Positions 37,801-49,800 of a DNA stretch of 64,000 bases are shown piece by piece. Both the position numbers and the translations under genes were made by a program. The stretch spans positions 535,001 to 599,000 of the forward strand of contig JASJOG010000147.1 of NCBI GenBank assembly GCA_030142905.1, read 5' to 3'. Below the pieces are notes generated by a model that saw nothing but the letters and a program-made list of their open reading frames with translations, did no database searches and was not told the origin of the DNA. The DNA is from Heliopora coerulea (Eukaryota > Cnidaria > Anthozoa > Scleralcyonacea > Helioporidae). The number at the start of each line of letters is the position of its first letter. Positions within the stretch are counted from its first letter, which is position 1.

Positions 37801-40800
37801 GTCACCTTCAGTCTTAACTTCACATTGAAGGCAGATATGGCATGAGTACAAATTTGCTCTACGTGGAGACTACACTGCACAGTAACACAATATACAGTAC
37901 CATAACTTGTCTTTCTACCATAAACACTGTTGGTTAACTTGATGGCTAGCTTATAGAGCTGAAGCAAACAGTATGCAACATGGAATTTGCTCATACTGTA
38001 TGTGTAGCTGTGAATAATACTGACAGTGTACAAAGAAAACTGCACATCACTTCAGGTATTCCATATATGAGATGTTGTAAAATCACCTTAATATGATTAC
38101 TGTAACCTGACAGTTTTGTCATAGTGCATGTACTGGTGTCAGGTGTGTTGCTCCCATGTTTCATCAGGAAATTTCAACATTAGAACAGTGAAGGATTTTA
38201 TTACTAACTAGAGTTCTGAAAAACAATATTGATGCACTAAGATATTTTGAACAAACAATATTATTTATGTATTCTAGTTGGAAGTGTCATCATACCATAT
38301 AAAGTGTTAAAAAATATTTTCCTCATATCAGAGGAAACCAAAAGAAATATTTTAATTTGCAATATCATATTCCTTATATACCTAAAACAACATTACTTGT
38401 ACATACAGTATGTCCCCTTCTCACCCCCAACTGTTGAGATTTTCCCTCATTTTATTATGTCATTTAACTATTTGAAATTAAATGTTTATATGCCTACATT
38501 TAACAGCTTATATTTTATGGGGATGAAATTCCTTGGCATAAGAAAGAAAATGTGCTATATTTATGCAACCATCAAAGCACAGGTTTGCCAATTTATGATT
38601 TTTTGCTGTTGTAAGGCTTAGTAAAACAGTTAATGTTCAGTATACCTATATGTTGTATGTTTTCTAAGGACTTAAAGTGTTTTGTGCTTCCTTTGCAGTT
38701 GATTGGGCTGTGGTGGATATGCTGGCCATCAGGCAAAACACTTTGGGATATATAAGATATATATTGAAAGATGGTTTGAGGTACCTCCCATTTTATGGTT
38801 TCTACTTTCCTCAGGTACTGTTTTTAACATTAAATAATCATTAGAAAGAGTTACTTTTAACTGAAAGACACAAGTAAATGAGTTATACTTCTCTTTGACT
38901 GGAGACAATGGGAGAAAAGTAATGTTTGCTTGTGTAATGAATATAATGGCCCAAACATTTAGTAATAGATACAATATGAGCAGCCAATCTGTATGGGATT
39001 TACAAGGCGAGCCGAGGGTGAGCCATAGTAAGTCCCATACAGATCGGATCTGAATATTGTACCTTTCTTAAAATACAAATACATTTAAATGGCCATGTTT
39101 GGCTGTTATTTTGAAGTTCCAGTAAATTTTAATGTAGAAAATCAAAGGAAAAAGTTCATGATTCTCATTAGTATTCTGTACCCAATTTACAGCATATTAA
39201 TTATGGACCAAAATCCTTTGTGTTTTCTTTGTGAATTATTAATAAATTTTTAAATTTAAATGAAGGATAGCATAGACATGGATCTTATTCATAAATGGCC
39301 GCCGCGCGGAAAGGCCTGGTACGGTTTGCACCGAAACGAGGTCATAAGGGCCACTTCAATCGGCTTCGAAGAAGAAAACATAAACATAGCTGCATGTGAG
39401 TTTAGAAATGGTTCAAAATTGTCGTGTTCCACTGTGTATCAAGAAAACGTATCGAGAGGATGGAATGAAGATATCTTTCCACATGTTTCCGAGCGATAAA
39501 AGTTCAAGGGACGAGTGGATTCGAGCTATTCGAAGAGATGTTGGTAGATACTTCAGCATCACAAAGAACACCCGAGTATGCTCGCGACACTTCAAGAAAA
39601 GTGACTTTGAACGAAGCCTTGCCGGAAAACGAATATTGAAAGCCACGTCTATCCCTTCAATATTTCCCTGGAAAGAAAGTTCTCCTAAGAAACGAAAGCC
39701 GCCAACTGCAAGAGTTCGTAAAAATATGGATGTTAGTGGCAGAAACGAAGTCTGTAAACGGCCTCAAGAAGATATGGCAGATATATCTGAAGTCGCAACT
39801 TCGACTTCTGCCCAATGTGATGCTGTGGATATTGCATTCGAAGAAGATGTGCTGCCTGCCGTCGCTTTCAATATTCGTTTTCCGGCAAGGCTTCGTTTAA
39901 AGTGACTTTTCTTGAAGTGTCACGAGCATACTCGGGTGTTCTTCGTGATGCTGAAGTATCTACCAAGGCAACATCTCTTCGAATAGCTCGAATCCACTCG
40001 TCCCTTGAACTTTTATTGCTCGGAAACATGTGGAAAGATATCTTCTTTCCATCCTCTCGATACGTTTTCTTGATACACAGTGGAACACGACAATTTTGAA
40101 CCATTTCTAAACTCACATGCAGCTATGTTTATGTTTTCTTCTTCGAAGTCGATTTAAGTGACCCTTATAACCTCGTTTCGGTGCAAGCCAAATCAGGCCT
40201 TTCCGCGCGGCGGCCATTTTTGAATAAGGTCTATAGATGTAAAAGAATTTATTAAACTGATGATTCATCACCAGATGTGCAGAGTCTTCAGAGTGTTATA
40301 AATTTAATAGTGTTTACAATGTTTTGGCATAGTGGATTTAGTGACAAAATCTTAGTCTGATAAATTGTTATACTTCTGTAGAAGATGGAAGTACAGATGT
40401 CAAATCAGTTCATTTTATCAAATTCAACATTTCCCACAAAATACATGTACTTACTTTTCACTCTAGTATAGGAAAATGTTTCATATCATTAAAGAATTAA
40501 TCACACCTAAACAGTTAACGTGTATATGTGTGTGTACCAATGTAAATGATATGTAGATGTTTCTGTATATGTAGTTGTATGAATGTGCATGTACAGTATG
40601 TATATGTATATGTAATTCCTTTTTTACGTGTGAATTATAGCATGGCTGTATTTATGTGAAACGAAATGCAACAGCTGACATGATGAAAATCCAAAGGTAA
40701 TTTCATAGACTAAAATAGAATTACAAAAGTTGCTGGAAACGTTTTGAAATTTTATTTTAGCATTTTTACTTATATAACTAACTAACTAAACTAATGAACT

Positions 40801-43800
40801 AAATTAACTAACTAAATAAATAAATAAGTAAATAGGTAAATAGGTAAATAGTAAATAAAAATAAATAAATGAGTAAATAAAAATAAGTAAATAAAAATAA
40901 ATAAAGAAGTAAAGAGTAAAACATTATCCGAAAAACCTCATCTTCTTAGCTTGATATTCAAGTTAAGATTAAGACAAGACAGAGACAAAGGTGCAGTGAT
41001 ATTTTGACTCTATTTCAAAGTCGTTAATATTGACATCATTTTAGGCATGTATATAGAGATAACAGTTTGTTTGCTTACCAACTGGTTTGGCAATGAATTT
41101 GAAAGAGTCGAAATATCACTGCTCCTTTGTCTCTGTTTCGTCTTTTTTATAACTTGAATAATAAGCGAACAAGATGACGTTTTTCGGCTTATGTTTTATT
41201 CTAGAGTAAGTACGCTTGCATGCTCAGTGCCGTTGCGTTTTGAATGCCTCATTTACTACTATTTCCTGGCGTTCCCTAAAGTGCACTCTAGGTGTAAAAA
41301 GTGATAAAGTAAAAAGTAATCGACAAAGATTTTATTTCGAAAAGGGAAAGTATTTCTCGAGAAAAGTACTTGGTTATAGGTAAATATAGAGGAGATTTTT
41401 TACTTAAATAAAGGAACGAAGCATACTTTTACTTTGTTGCTGAACACCGCGTGCATTTAGGTTAAAATCAGCAGTTTTACCTTTTTTCCAAGTACTCTAT
41501 GGCGAAATAATCTCATTGGTTGCTTCAAATCTAACCACACTGATAGTCAGACATGTACTTTGGAAGTTAACTAAATTTTCTTAATTTCCTTTAATTTAAG
41601 GAAGATGATGAGATTTAAGAGAAATGGCACTCCTGTAAGTCTTTTTAGTTATTATGCGCAACGTTATTGTGAACATAGAGTATGGATTTAGTTAACATTT
41701 TTTAATCTTTCACTCTTTCCCTCCCTTCCTCCCGCCTTTTTAGTTAATCGCACCGTAGACATACATAAGTGATAATCCAATCTCAATTTTTTGAATATCT
41801 GCAGAAGAAACATTATCGTCTGTCTCTCCTCCAACAAATTTTAGAAATATCCAAAACTGCAGGGGGATGATATAGTAAATCTAATGCAGTAATCTGGCCG
41901 CTTCGTTGCCAAAACACTGCATTACATTCGCTAAGTCGCAGGTTCGATTCCCAGTCAGATGCCCTAGAGTTGCATTTTATGCAACTGCTCCCGGATGGGT
42001 CTTAATATACGATCCTGACGCGCAAAAATTTACTTTCACTCCCCTCCCGAGCAAGCTACGTATCTGGCTTTGTTTTAGTTGTTTGTTGTATTTATGCCTT
42101 TAGTTGTGGTTGGTCATCTTTCCCGAAGGGACACGCTATAATCTGGAGAAACCTGAACAGCAAAAACAAAGTCAAGAGTTTGCCAGAAGTAGAGGTAATT
42201 ATAATTTCTGCTAGATGATATGAACGAGAAGAAACTTTGCTTATAACCATCAAAATTAACTCTTTCTCGGCGTGATCAGACTTCTATTATTTTGCTCTGG
42301 CTAACCCCTCCGCTTTGAAAAGAGCAATTATGCTGATTGGTCATGTGCATAGAGAAGTAGATAAAATATCGGAATCTCGTCTTCGAAATCCTTATAAACC
42401 GAGAACAACCATGCATTCACGGAATGATTAGACGAAATTTTTTCGATTAACAGTGAGACATTGACCGCGCACGCGTGCAGTGACCTTTAATTGTCAGTTC
42501 TACTCAGAATTTCCAACGCCATCGAAATGTTTCATGTGTGTGTGTGTTTTTAATTTTTATTACTTTAACCTTGGAACTCATAAGAGAACAGCAAAATTTG
42601 GCCCGCTTTAAAAATTCTGACTGATGGAAATTGCACGTACAGTGTAAAGACCGACTTCTCGAAATTACATGGAAAAATAGGAGGTTAAAGTTGTAATAAC
42701 AGGTTAAAAAGAGCCTTTCGCTGACAAGACATGTTGATCTGTCCCTGAAAATATTTTTTGCCTTTAATTAAAATTACTTATAAATTAGTTTTTCCTTCCT
42801 AACAGGTCTTTCGGTTCTTGAGCATGTGTTGACTCCGAGGACGAAAGCTACTGAGGTACTGATGTAGGTTCTTAGCTTCTGATTCTTGTATTGGTGATAT
42901 AATCAGCTATCTCAGTTCTTTGTTGTCTGTCGAAATCTTTGCTCAGTCAAAGCATGTCAGTTTGTTGAATGACCCTATCAGCTAGATTGCAGTTCTCCAT
43001 AGAGATCCAGTAAGGGCCACTCCTCATTGGACTACTGTTAATACTGGAGGAAACCGGAGTAACTGGAGAAAACCTACAGTGCTTTGTAGAGTCAAACTGA
43101 ACAACGCTTTTCTCACATGTGACCAACGTAATTTTGATCAGACAATTGCACGGAGACGCAGTCAAACCGCAGTCACATATGGCGGGTGATGTGCGTCAAA
43201 ATTACATGTGAACTTTGGCGACGAACTCAAAACATTGGGCAACCTTTAGAGAGGTTTTGAGGCAATAACTTCGAATTTGTCAACATAAAAATATCAGTCA
43301 GCAACAGTGATGTATGGTGCTATCCATAAACGCAGCATTCGTAAACCCATCAAAAGAACCGTTTGTTTTCTCGTCAAAATAGTCCCGGGGAGAGTTCCAT
43401 TTGTTCAAAATCGCGGATTTATAAGGGCAAATGGCAGCCTCCATTCTTGACCCCTCCGGATTACTAAGATAAAACTGGAGCTCGCATTCTATGTCTAGTA
43501 ATTCTATGGCTAAACTTCACTCTTGGGCCGTTTTTCTTGTTTATTTTCACTTAGTGGACGAATATGTAATCGATTTATTTAATATTTAGATAGCTCTTGA
43601 CACCCTCTCAGACCACCTCGACGCAATTTATGACCTTACAATTGCCTACAGAGACAAAAATGAAGATCTTTTGCCAAGGAAAAAAGCTAAAAGTCTTCCT
43701 GGTAAGTAATCTACTATTTTCGTGATAATGTCTGCACTTACCGTATTTCCTCTAATAAACGCCCCCGGCGTTTATTAAATCTTGAAGCAATTTGGTGCGG

Positions 43801-46800
43801 CATTTATTAGAGGGAGGCGTTTATTAAATAATCGAAAAACTGTGTTAGTATATTTCGTCAGAGAGAAATTATTTGGCAGATAGGCTAAGTAGTTTTGCAT
43901 TAAAGAAGTTTGAGTTAGATTTGAAACGTTTCAATGTCTATTCCCTATAGCTATCTCAACGTATAACCTATATCTCAACGTCAATATCCTCCTCGTCATC
44001 TTCATCGGCAAGATGAAATCCTTCAGCCGCTTAAAAATAAAACATGAATCTAACAATTGTGGCATCCTTTTCCTTGCACTTTCTGTATTTTTTTCTAATA
44101 AAACACCACTCTGATGTATGCGACGTTTCTTAGAGGGGGCGTTTATTGCCATTGTTGTGTGAAAAGGGGAAGGCGTTTATTGGAGGAAGTGCGGTAACCT
44201 ACACAGGTGTCTTTCGGAAAAAAACAAGAATTCTGGCTCTCAGCGTAGATAATATCCCGCGTGGTAATGGAGCTGGATATCATAGTATTCAAGCAAGCAA
44301 TTTAACAACGTTTACAGGAACAAATTCTTCGCACAGAAATTACATGAACGTGTTTTTACAATAGAAATCATACCATAGAAATTTTCGTTCAAAACAAATG
44401 AAATGAATAATTTGAATTGGGAAGCGTATTTGCAATGTCGTCCTCCATCTGTATTTCGTGATAACACATTCCCTAATAGGGACCTTTAGGCCCAGTTCAA
44501 ACGTCAAACTTTTCATGTGCGGAATCTAATGTTAATGAGCAAAATCCTTTATTTAAACTGATTTGCATTTGATTCGGCACATGAAAAGTTCGACGTTTGA
44601 ACTGGGCCTAAGATCGAAGACGTGAACGTCAACGACAACTTCTTTTAAAAATTCGACATTTAAAGAAACCACGACTTGTTGACGATCGTGTTTGATATTT
44701 GTGGCTTCTTCTATGACTCCTAAAACGCTCTAGTCCTCCTAAAACGACTGTAGTCTCGGTCTGAACTCAATCTTAAGTAACAGCTTTTTTCACTCCGCGA
44801 GCTGACGTCGCCCTTAAGACGTGAAAATGGTCTGGATGACGTTGTATGCGCAACGACGACGGTGTTGAGAATGCTCTGGAGAATAAAAATTATTCAGTCT
44901 CTTTGTTTTGCATGAAGAATCCTTTTGTTTATGCACACGCTTTCAAGCTTTTCTACTCAGAAAAACTTTCTGAGTCACTGACGGGAATCGAACCCGTAAC
45001 CTTCTGATTGCCAGTGAGATACTCTAACCATTGAGCTACATTGACTCAGATAGTGAGTGAAGGATACATTTATGTACTTGTTCGTATTGATGTTAGGCAT
45101 ATGTACTGCCAGTCTGCAAGTCTCGATATGTCGCCTATTTAGTGTTAATCAATGATGTAGTTAAATATGGTCGCTTAGTAGATATATGTTTACGCGCACA
45201 CTCTCAGGCTATACGAACAAGTACATAAACGTAACCTTCGCTCACCATCTGAGTCAATGTAGCTCAATGGTTATAGCATCTCACCGGCGATCAGAAGGTT
45301 ATGGGTTCGACTCCATCAAGGACTCAGGAAGTTTTTGTGAGTAGAATAGCTTGAGATCGTGCGCATAAACATATATCTACCAAGCGACCACATTTAACTA
45401 CATCAAGAATTCTTTTGTTTGAAGGACGTCGTCGTTGAAGTTGACTTCGTAGATCTTAAAGTCCCTAATCACGTTTTCACGGCTACGTTGGACCGCAGTT
45501 AGTGGAACGTTTTTAGTCGTGTAAACGTTAACAAACTGACCAGAGCTACTGAGAAAAGTTTCAGTGCTGTAAGAACAACTTTCGCAATTCATTACAACAT
45601 GAATGGAATGTTATTCTCTCGAAACGCGTAGAATTAATTTACTTTGCAAAATGCTGTCTTCGTATTAACTTGCTTAAACTCTCCAGTAACCCTATCCCGA
45701 CTGACGAGGGGTACTCTAGCATTTTACTTTGGCTAACGCCTGACGATTATACTCGTCAAGAGGAGGCCTCCTATCGCGATAGTGTTAATCAGAATTTTAA
45801 CGTTTGTGCTCGCTATAAAAATATTTTGGATTACAGAAACCGTTCATTATCAGGATTAAAAGATTTGTCTAATCGTTGTGGCGGTATCATTAGTCCGAAA
45901 GATTTTATTTAAGATCTTCGGTGCATTTACTCTAATCGTTTTTAGTTTGGTTAAACATGACAATTTTTAACGAGACTGATGCGTTATTTAAATTTTACAC
46001 TCGGAAATCTACATGCCACGATGAAGCTCAGAAATTGCATTGCAAGTTCGTAAGCACCGACTACATCCTTCGTGGTTTAAGAGCAATTACCTTTAAAATA
46101 CAAAACCAATTTTGGTACAAGACAGAATTTCACCTTTTTCTTAAAATCGGATATTGTTCATGCCAGGACAAAGCTCAGAAATTGGTTTCTTCGGCGTACA
46201 CTGGCTTCCTCATGTAGTATCATTGGACGCACAAGTGGTGGCCCTTACTGGACCTCTAGGTAAAAATATTTAGCTGGCTAATAGGGTTATCCAGTATAAA
46301 TAAACATACTTTATTGCAAGTTCGGAAGCACCGACTGTTTGTTTCATGGCTTTTAGGGCAATTAGCTTTAATGTACAAAACTAATTGTGGTTGTTCGGCA
46401 GAACGTCACCTTTTTTAACAAAAATCGGATATTAACGAGCAATGATCAGTCCCCAAAACAGTGTGAATCCTTTGCATGTTTCCGGCGGTTATATCTTTGC
46501 CCTCAATTTTCAATTTGGATATTAATAGGCAATCGTTAGCCACCCAAACCGTGTGAGGCTTTTTCAAATTTCCGGCGATTACCTCGGATAAATTTTGAAA
46601 GTCGGATATTAATTAGCAAAGACTAATTTCAAAACCAGCGAATAAAGATCGATAAATTAGGTACACCGAAGTTTTAGAAATGAAGCAAAATTCCGAGTGA
46701 ACAACATCTTGTAAAGCCAAGATGTAAGTAAAAATAAAATCAGACGAATGACGAGTTGAAGGTAGTATTTCAACTCTAGCTACATGTACTTCATAAAAAT

Positions 46801-49800
46801 CTCGTGGATTTGAAAACACCGATTTGTTAACTGCTGATGAATAAAATTAGATCACCTCAGTGGTTTCGATGCCTAATCTGAGATGTTTCTTCGTGAAATG
46901 AATCGTGTAGGACAACAATAAAAAAACTAACTATATCGTGTTGTGATTTTTTCGGTCGTACAATATGTGTGCATCATCTGTTGGTGGAAAAACTTCACCC
47001 TTAAAGCTCTGTCTCGACAACCCTGACGTTAAATCTTTTAAAAGAAGTATATCGCAGTTTTCCTTTTATCATACCTGGTGGTGACATAAACACACATGCA
47101 CTCGTGACGATGGGAACGTATTGTTCGTCGGGTTTAGGGACGAACGGGCGTAATTGTTTTGCACTTTTATTTTAGAGTTCTTGCAGGAACAGAACCAAGA
47201 GATTCATATTCATGTCAGGCGACTGACGCCAAACCGGATACCACAGGTAAAAATGCGGGCGCTCCTTTAATCGTCATATATATATATATGGAGGGTAACT
47301 AGGATACCTCAATGTTTCTCGATTCTATAACCAACATTTTGCATTTATCTTTAAAGCTTGCCTATTTCTCACTGCTTGCTAATCTCTGCTGTTGTACATT
47401 CTTATGTACGTGGGACAGTTATTACTTTTTTAGGATAACCAGAAAAGGAAACAGTGGATATTCGAGGCATTTTCCCTAAAGGACAGGTAGGTCGTCCCGT
47501 TTTTGCTCCTTGTCAATGTATCAAGTTTACATTTAGGAAGAATGGTTCAGATTCTTTCGCACAAATTATTCTCGGAGTATGTTTGGCAAAGTGTAGGCGG
47601 GTATGTGCGGCGATTGCAAACGCCTCTGTTGACTCCGAATTGAAATCACCGCTTTTCCTGTAAAGTTTTGAATTGTGAATATTATTTGAGATAATTCATG
47701 ACGTTTCGAAATAGATTGTCGGGATCCTACAACAGATCGAATGACACACGGATTGATTGACTGAGCGATTGATAGATTGATTTTGATTGATTGATTGATT
47801 GATTGATTATCGGTGATTTTTTCCAAACTTTATTTTTTTCTCGAGATGAAAATTAGCGATACAAAAATTATATTTGTTGAACTACATTTCAATATCATCG
47901 TGATATCATTTTCAAGTTCGAATGATAGCACGATGATATCGAAACGTCGTTCAACAAATGTAATTTTTCTATCGCTAATTTTCATCTCAAAATGTCTTAC
48001 AAAGAATTTACTTATCCGAATTCTATTTCTTCATCACAATTTGCCGTTTGAAACAAATGGTTACAAAAAATTACCAGATGTGTAGAAAAGACGCTGGGTA
48101 CGAGGTTTGCTTTATCCATGAATAGCCGATTTGGTATTCTTTAAAGAGTACAAAAGTAGTCTTGCTTTCTACGCGTACAAAAGAATAGCGAATACACAAC
48201 CATTTTTGAATGAGCTGCCTGAACATATTTGCCTAATTTCTCGTTGTTTTGGCAATTTTCTTATGTTAATGTTTATAAATTCTCGTGTTTTCGTATGTAA
48301 ATTTTTACTGGAAGGTCTTTGTAATCAGGACGTGGATGGTGATCTTCTAACTGGGAAGTCCAGAAGAAAGCGAAGTTACAAAAAGAGATTTAGCATTGGC
48401 ACTGTTTGCAAAAAGAGACTTAGCATTGGCAGAGAAAACTGTCGGTACAACCATTTTGGTATGGCCCTTGCTATTGCATGTTTAAATGCGAAAAAATCCA
48501 CCTCTAAAGTCTCTGGTTGGGAATCGAACCCGCGACCTTGAGAATCTAGACCAGTGGTCTGCCTGCTGAGCTGCGAAGGCCATTACATTGTATGTACTGA
48601 GAAAGCTCTGTTCTCGGGAAAACAATTCCTGAGCCCCAGACGGGGATCGAATCCGCAACCTTCTGATGACCGGTGAGAAGCTCTAACCATTGAGCTACCA
48701 AGACTCAGATGGTGAGCTAAGGTGCAAGTTTGACATAAGTGCGACCTAAGCGGAAGCCACTATTTAGTAGATAATTACTGAAGCACAGAGCATTATTGGA
48801 TATAGTACAGGCAGCTGAGGCCGCTATTATATTTACAGTTGAACCTGTATATAACGGCCCTCTATTAAGCGGCCAGTTTTCAAAGTCCCGATTTTTTTTC
48901 TATAGAAATGCTATATTTGTCACCTGTATTAAGCGGCCACCTGTATTAAGCGGCCGCGGCCACAGTTTGCCTCTCCCATGTCTGTCTTTTGTTATTATTT
49001 TTACCTGTATTAAGCGGCCACCCTCGAAATGAAACCCGAGAATATTTAGGTAAACACGGATATCACATTTTATATGGACTTTATTCTGTTCAAGTGATCT
49101 GTCAACATTGTGATTTAACAAAACATTTCCTATATAACTACACTGTATAACATTTATTGATTGTTAGCATGCAGTTCGGTGTCGCTATTCTCTACTCGAA
49201 ACTTCTCTTTAGCTAGGTTGTTCTTCAGCCATTTGATTGAAAATAGATCGCCTTCAAACGTATACTTGCAGGGATTTCCAGGCCATAACCTCCACCTCTG
49301 TTAACGCACTTGCCCTTTACAACAACTTTTTCGCTGTTTGTTGGCCGTTTCAAAAATTTGGTTAGCCATGCCATCAACTTAGGGACAGGACCAATCACTT
49401 CGTAATTGTCCATCATTGCGTTAGGGTGAAAATATGGTTTTGAAGCAGTCTTACGGCAAACAGATCTTGTTGATCTTGATTTACGTTTTTGGCGAGCAAC
49501 TGCCACAGCATTCGTGTCTTTTTTATTTTGCGGCTCTCGTTTCAGTTCAAACAACTCACCGACTTTCGGCTCCCAAATACCCATGCATGCATGGTAACCG
49601 CGAATATAAGAATCTACGTGAAAAAGTTCCATAGACATCTTAATTTCAGACAGAATTGTAACAGTGTAGAGACAACAGAGTGTCATTCAAAGCTTCCGCT
49701 TGTGATGTAGCTGTCAAAAAGGCGATAAATGTGTTCTAATATTTAGCTGAACCCAAACAATACTGCTCAAGGCGCAGCCTGCGATTACTTTCGGACTTTA

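Noticed and set aside
45670..45912. 80-codon plus-strand ORF
   Set aside because: It covers a dispersed repeat (CTCTGGCTAACGCC family) also present near 31.8, 42.3 and 11.9 kb.
48131..48541. 136-codon plus-strand ORF ending WESNPRP
   Set aside because: The ending is the typical antisense reading of a tRNA-like SINE, and the rest shows no family.
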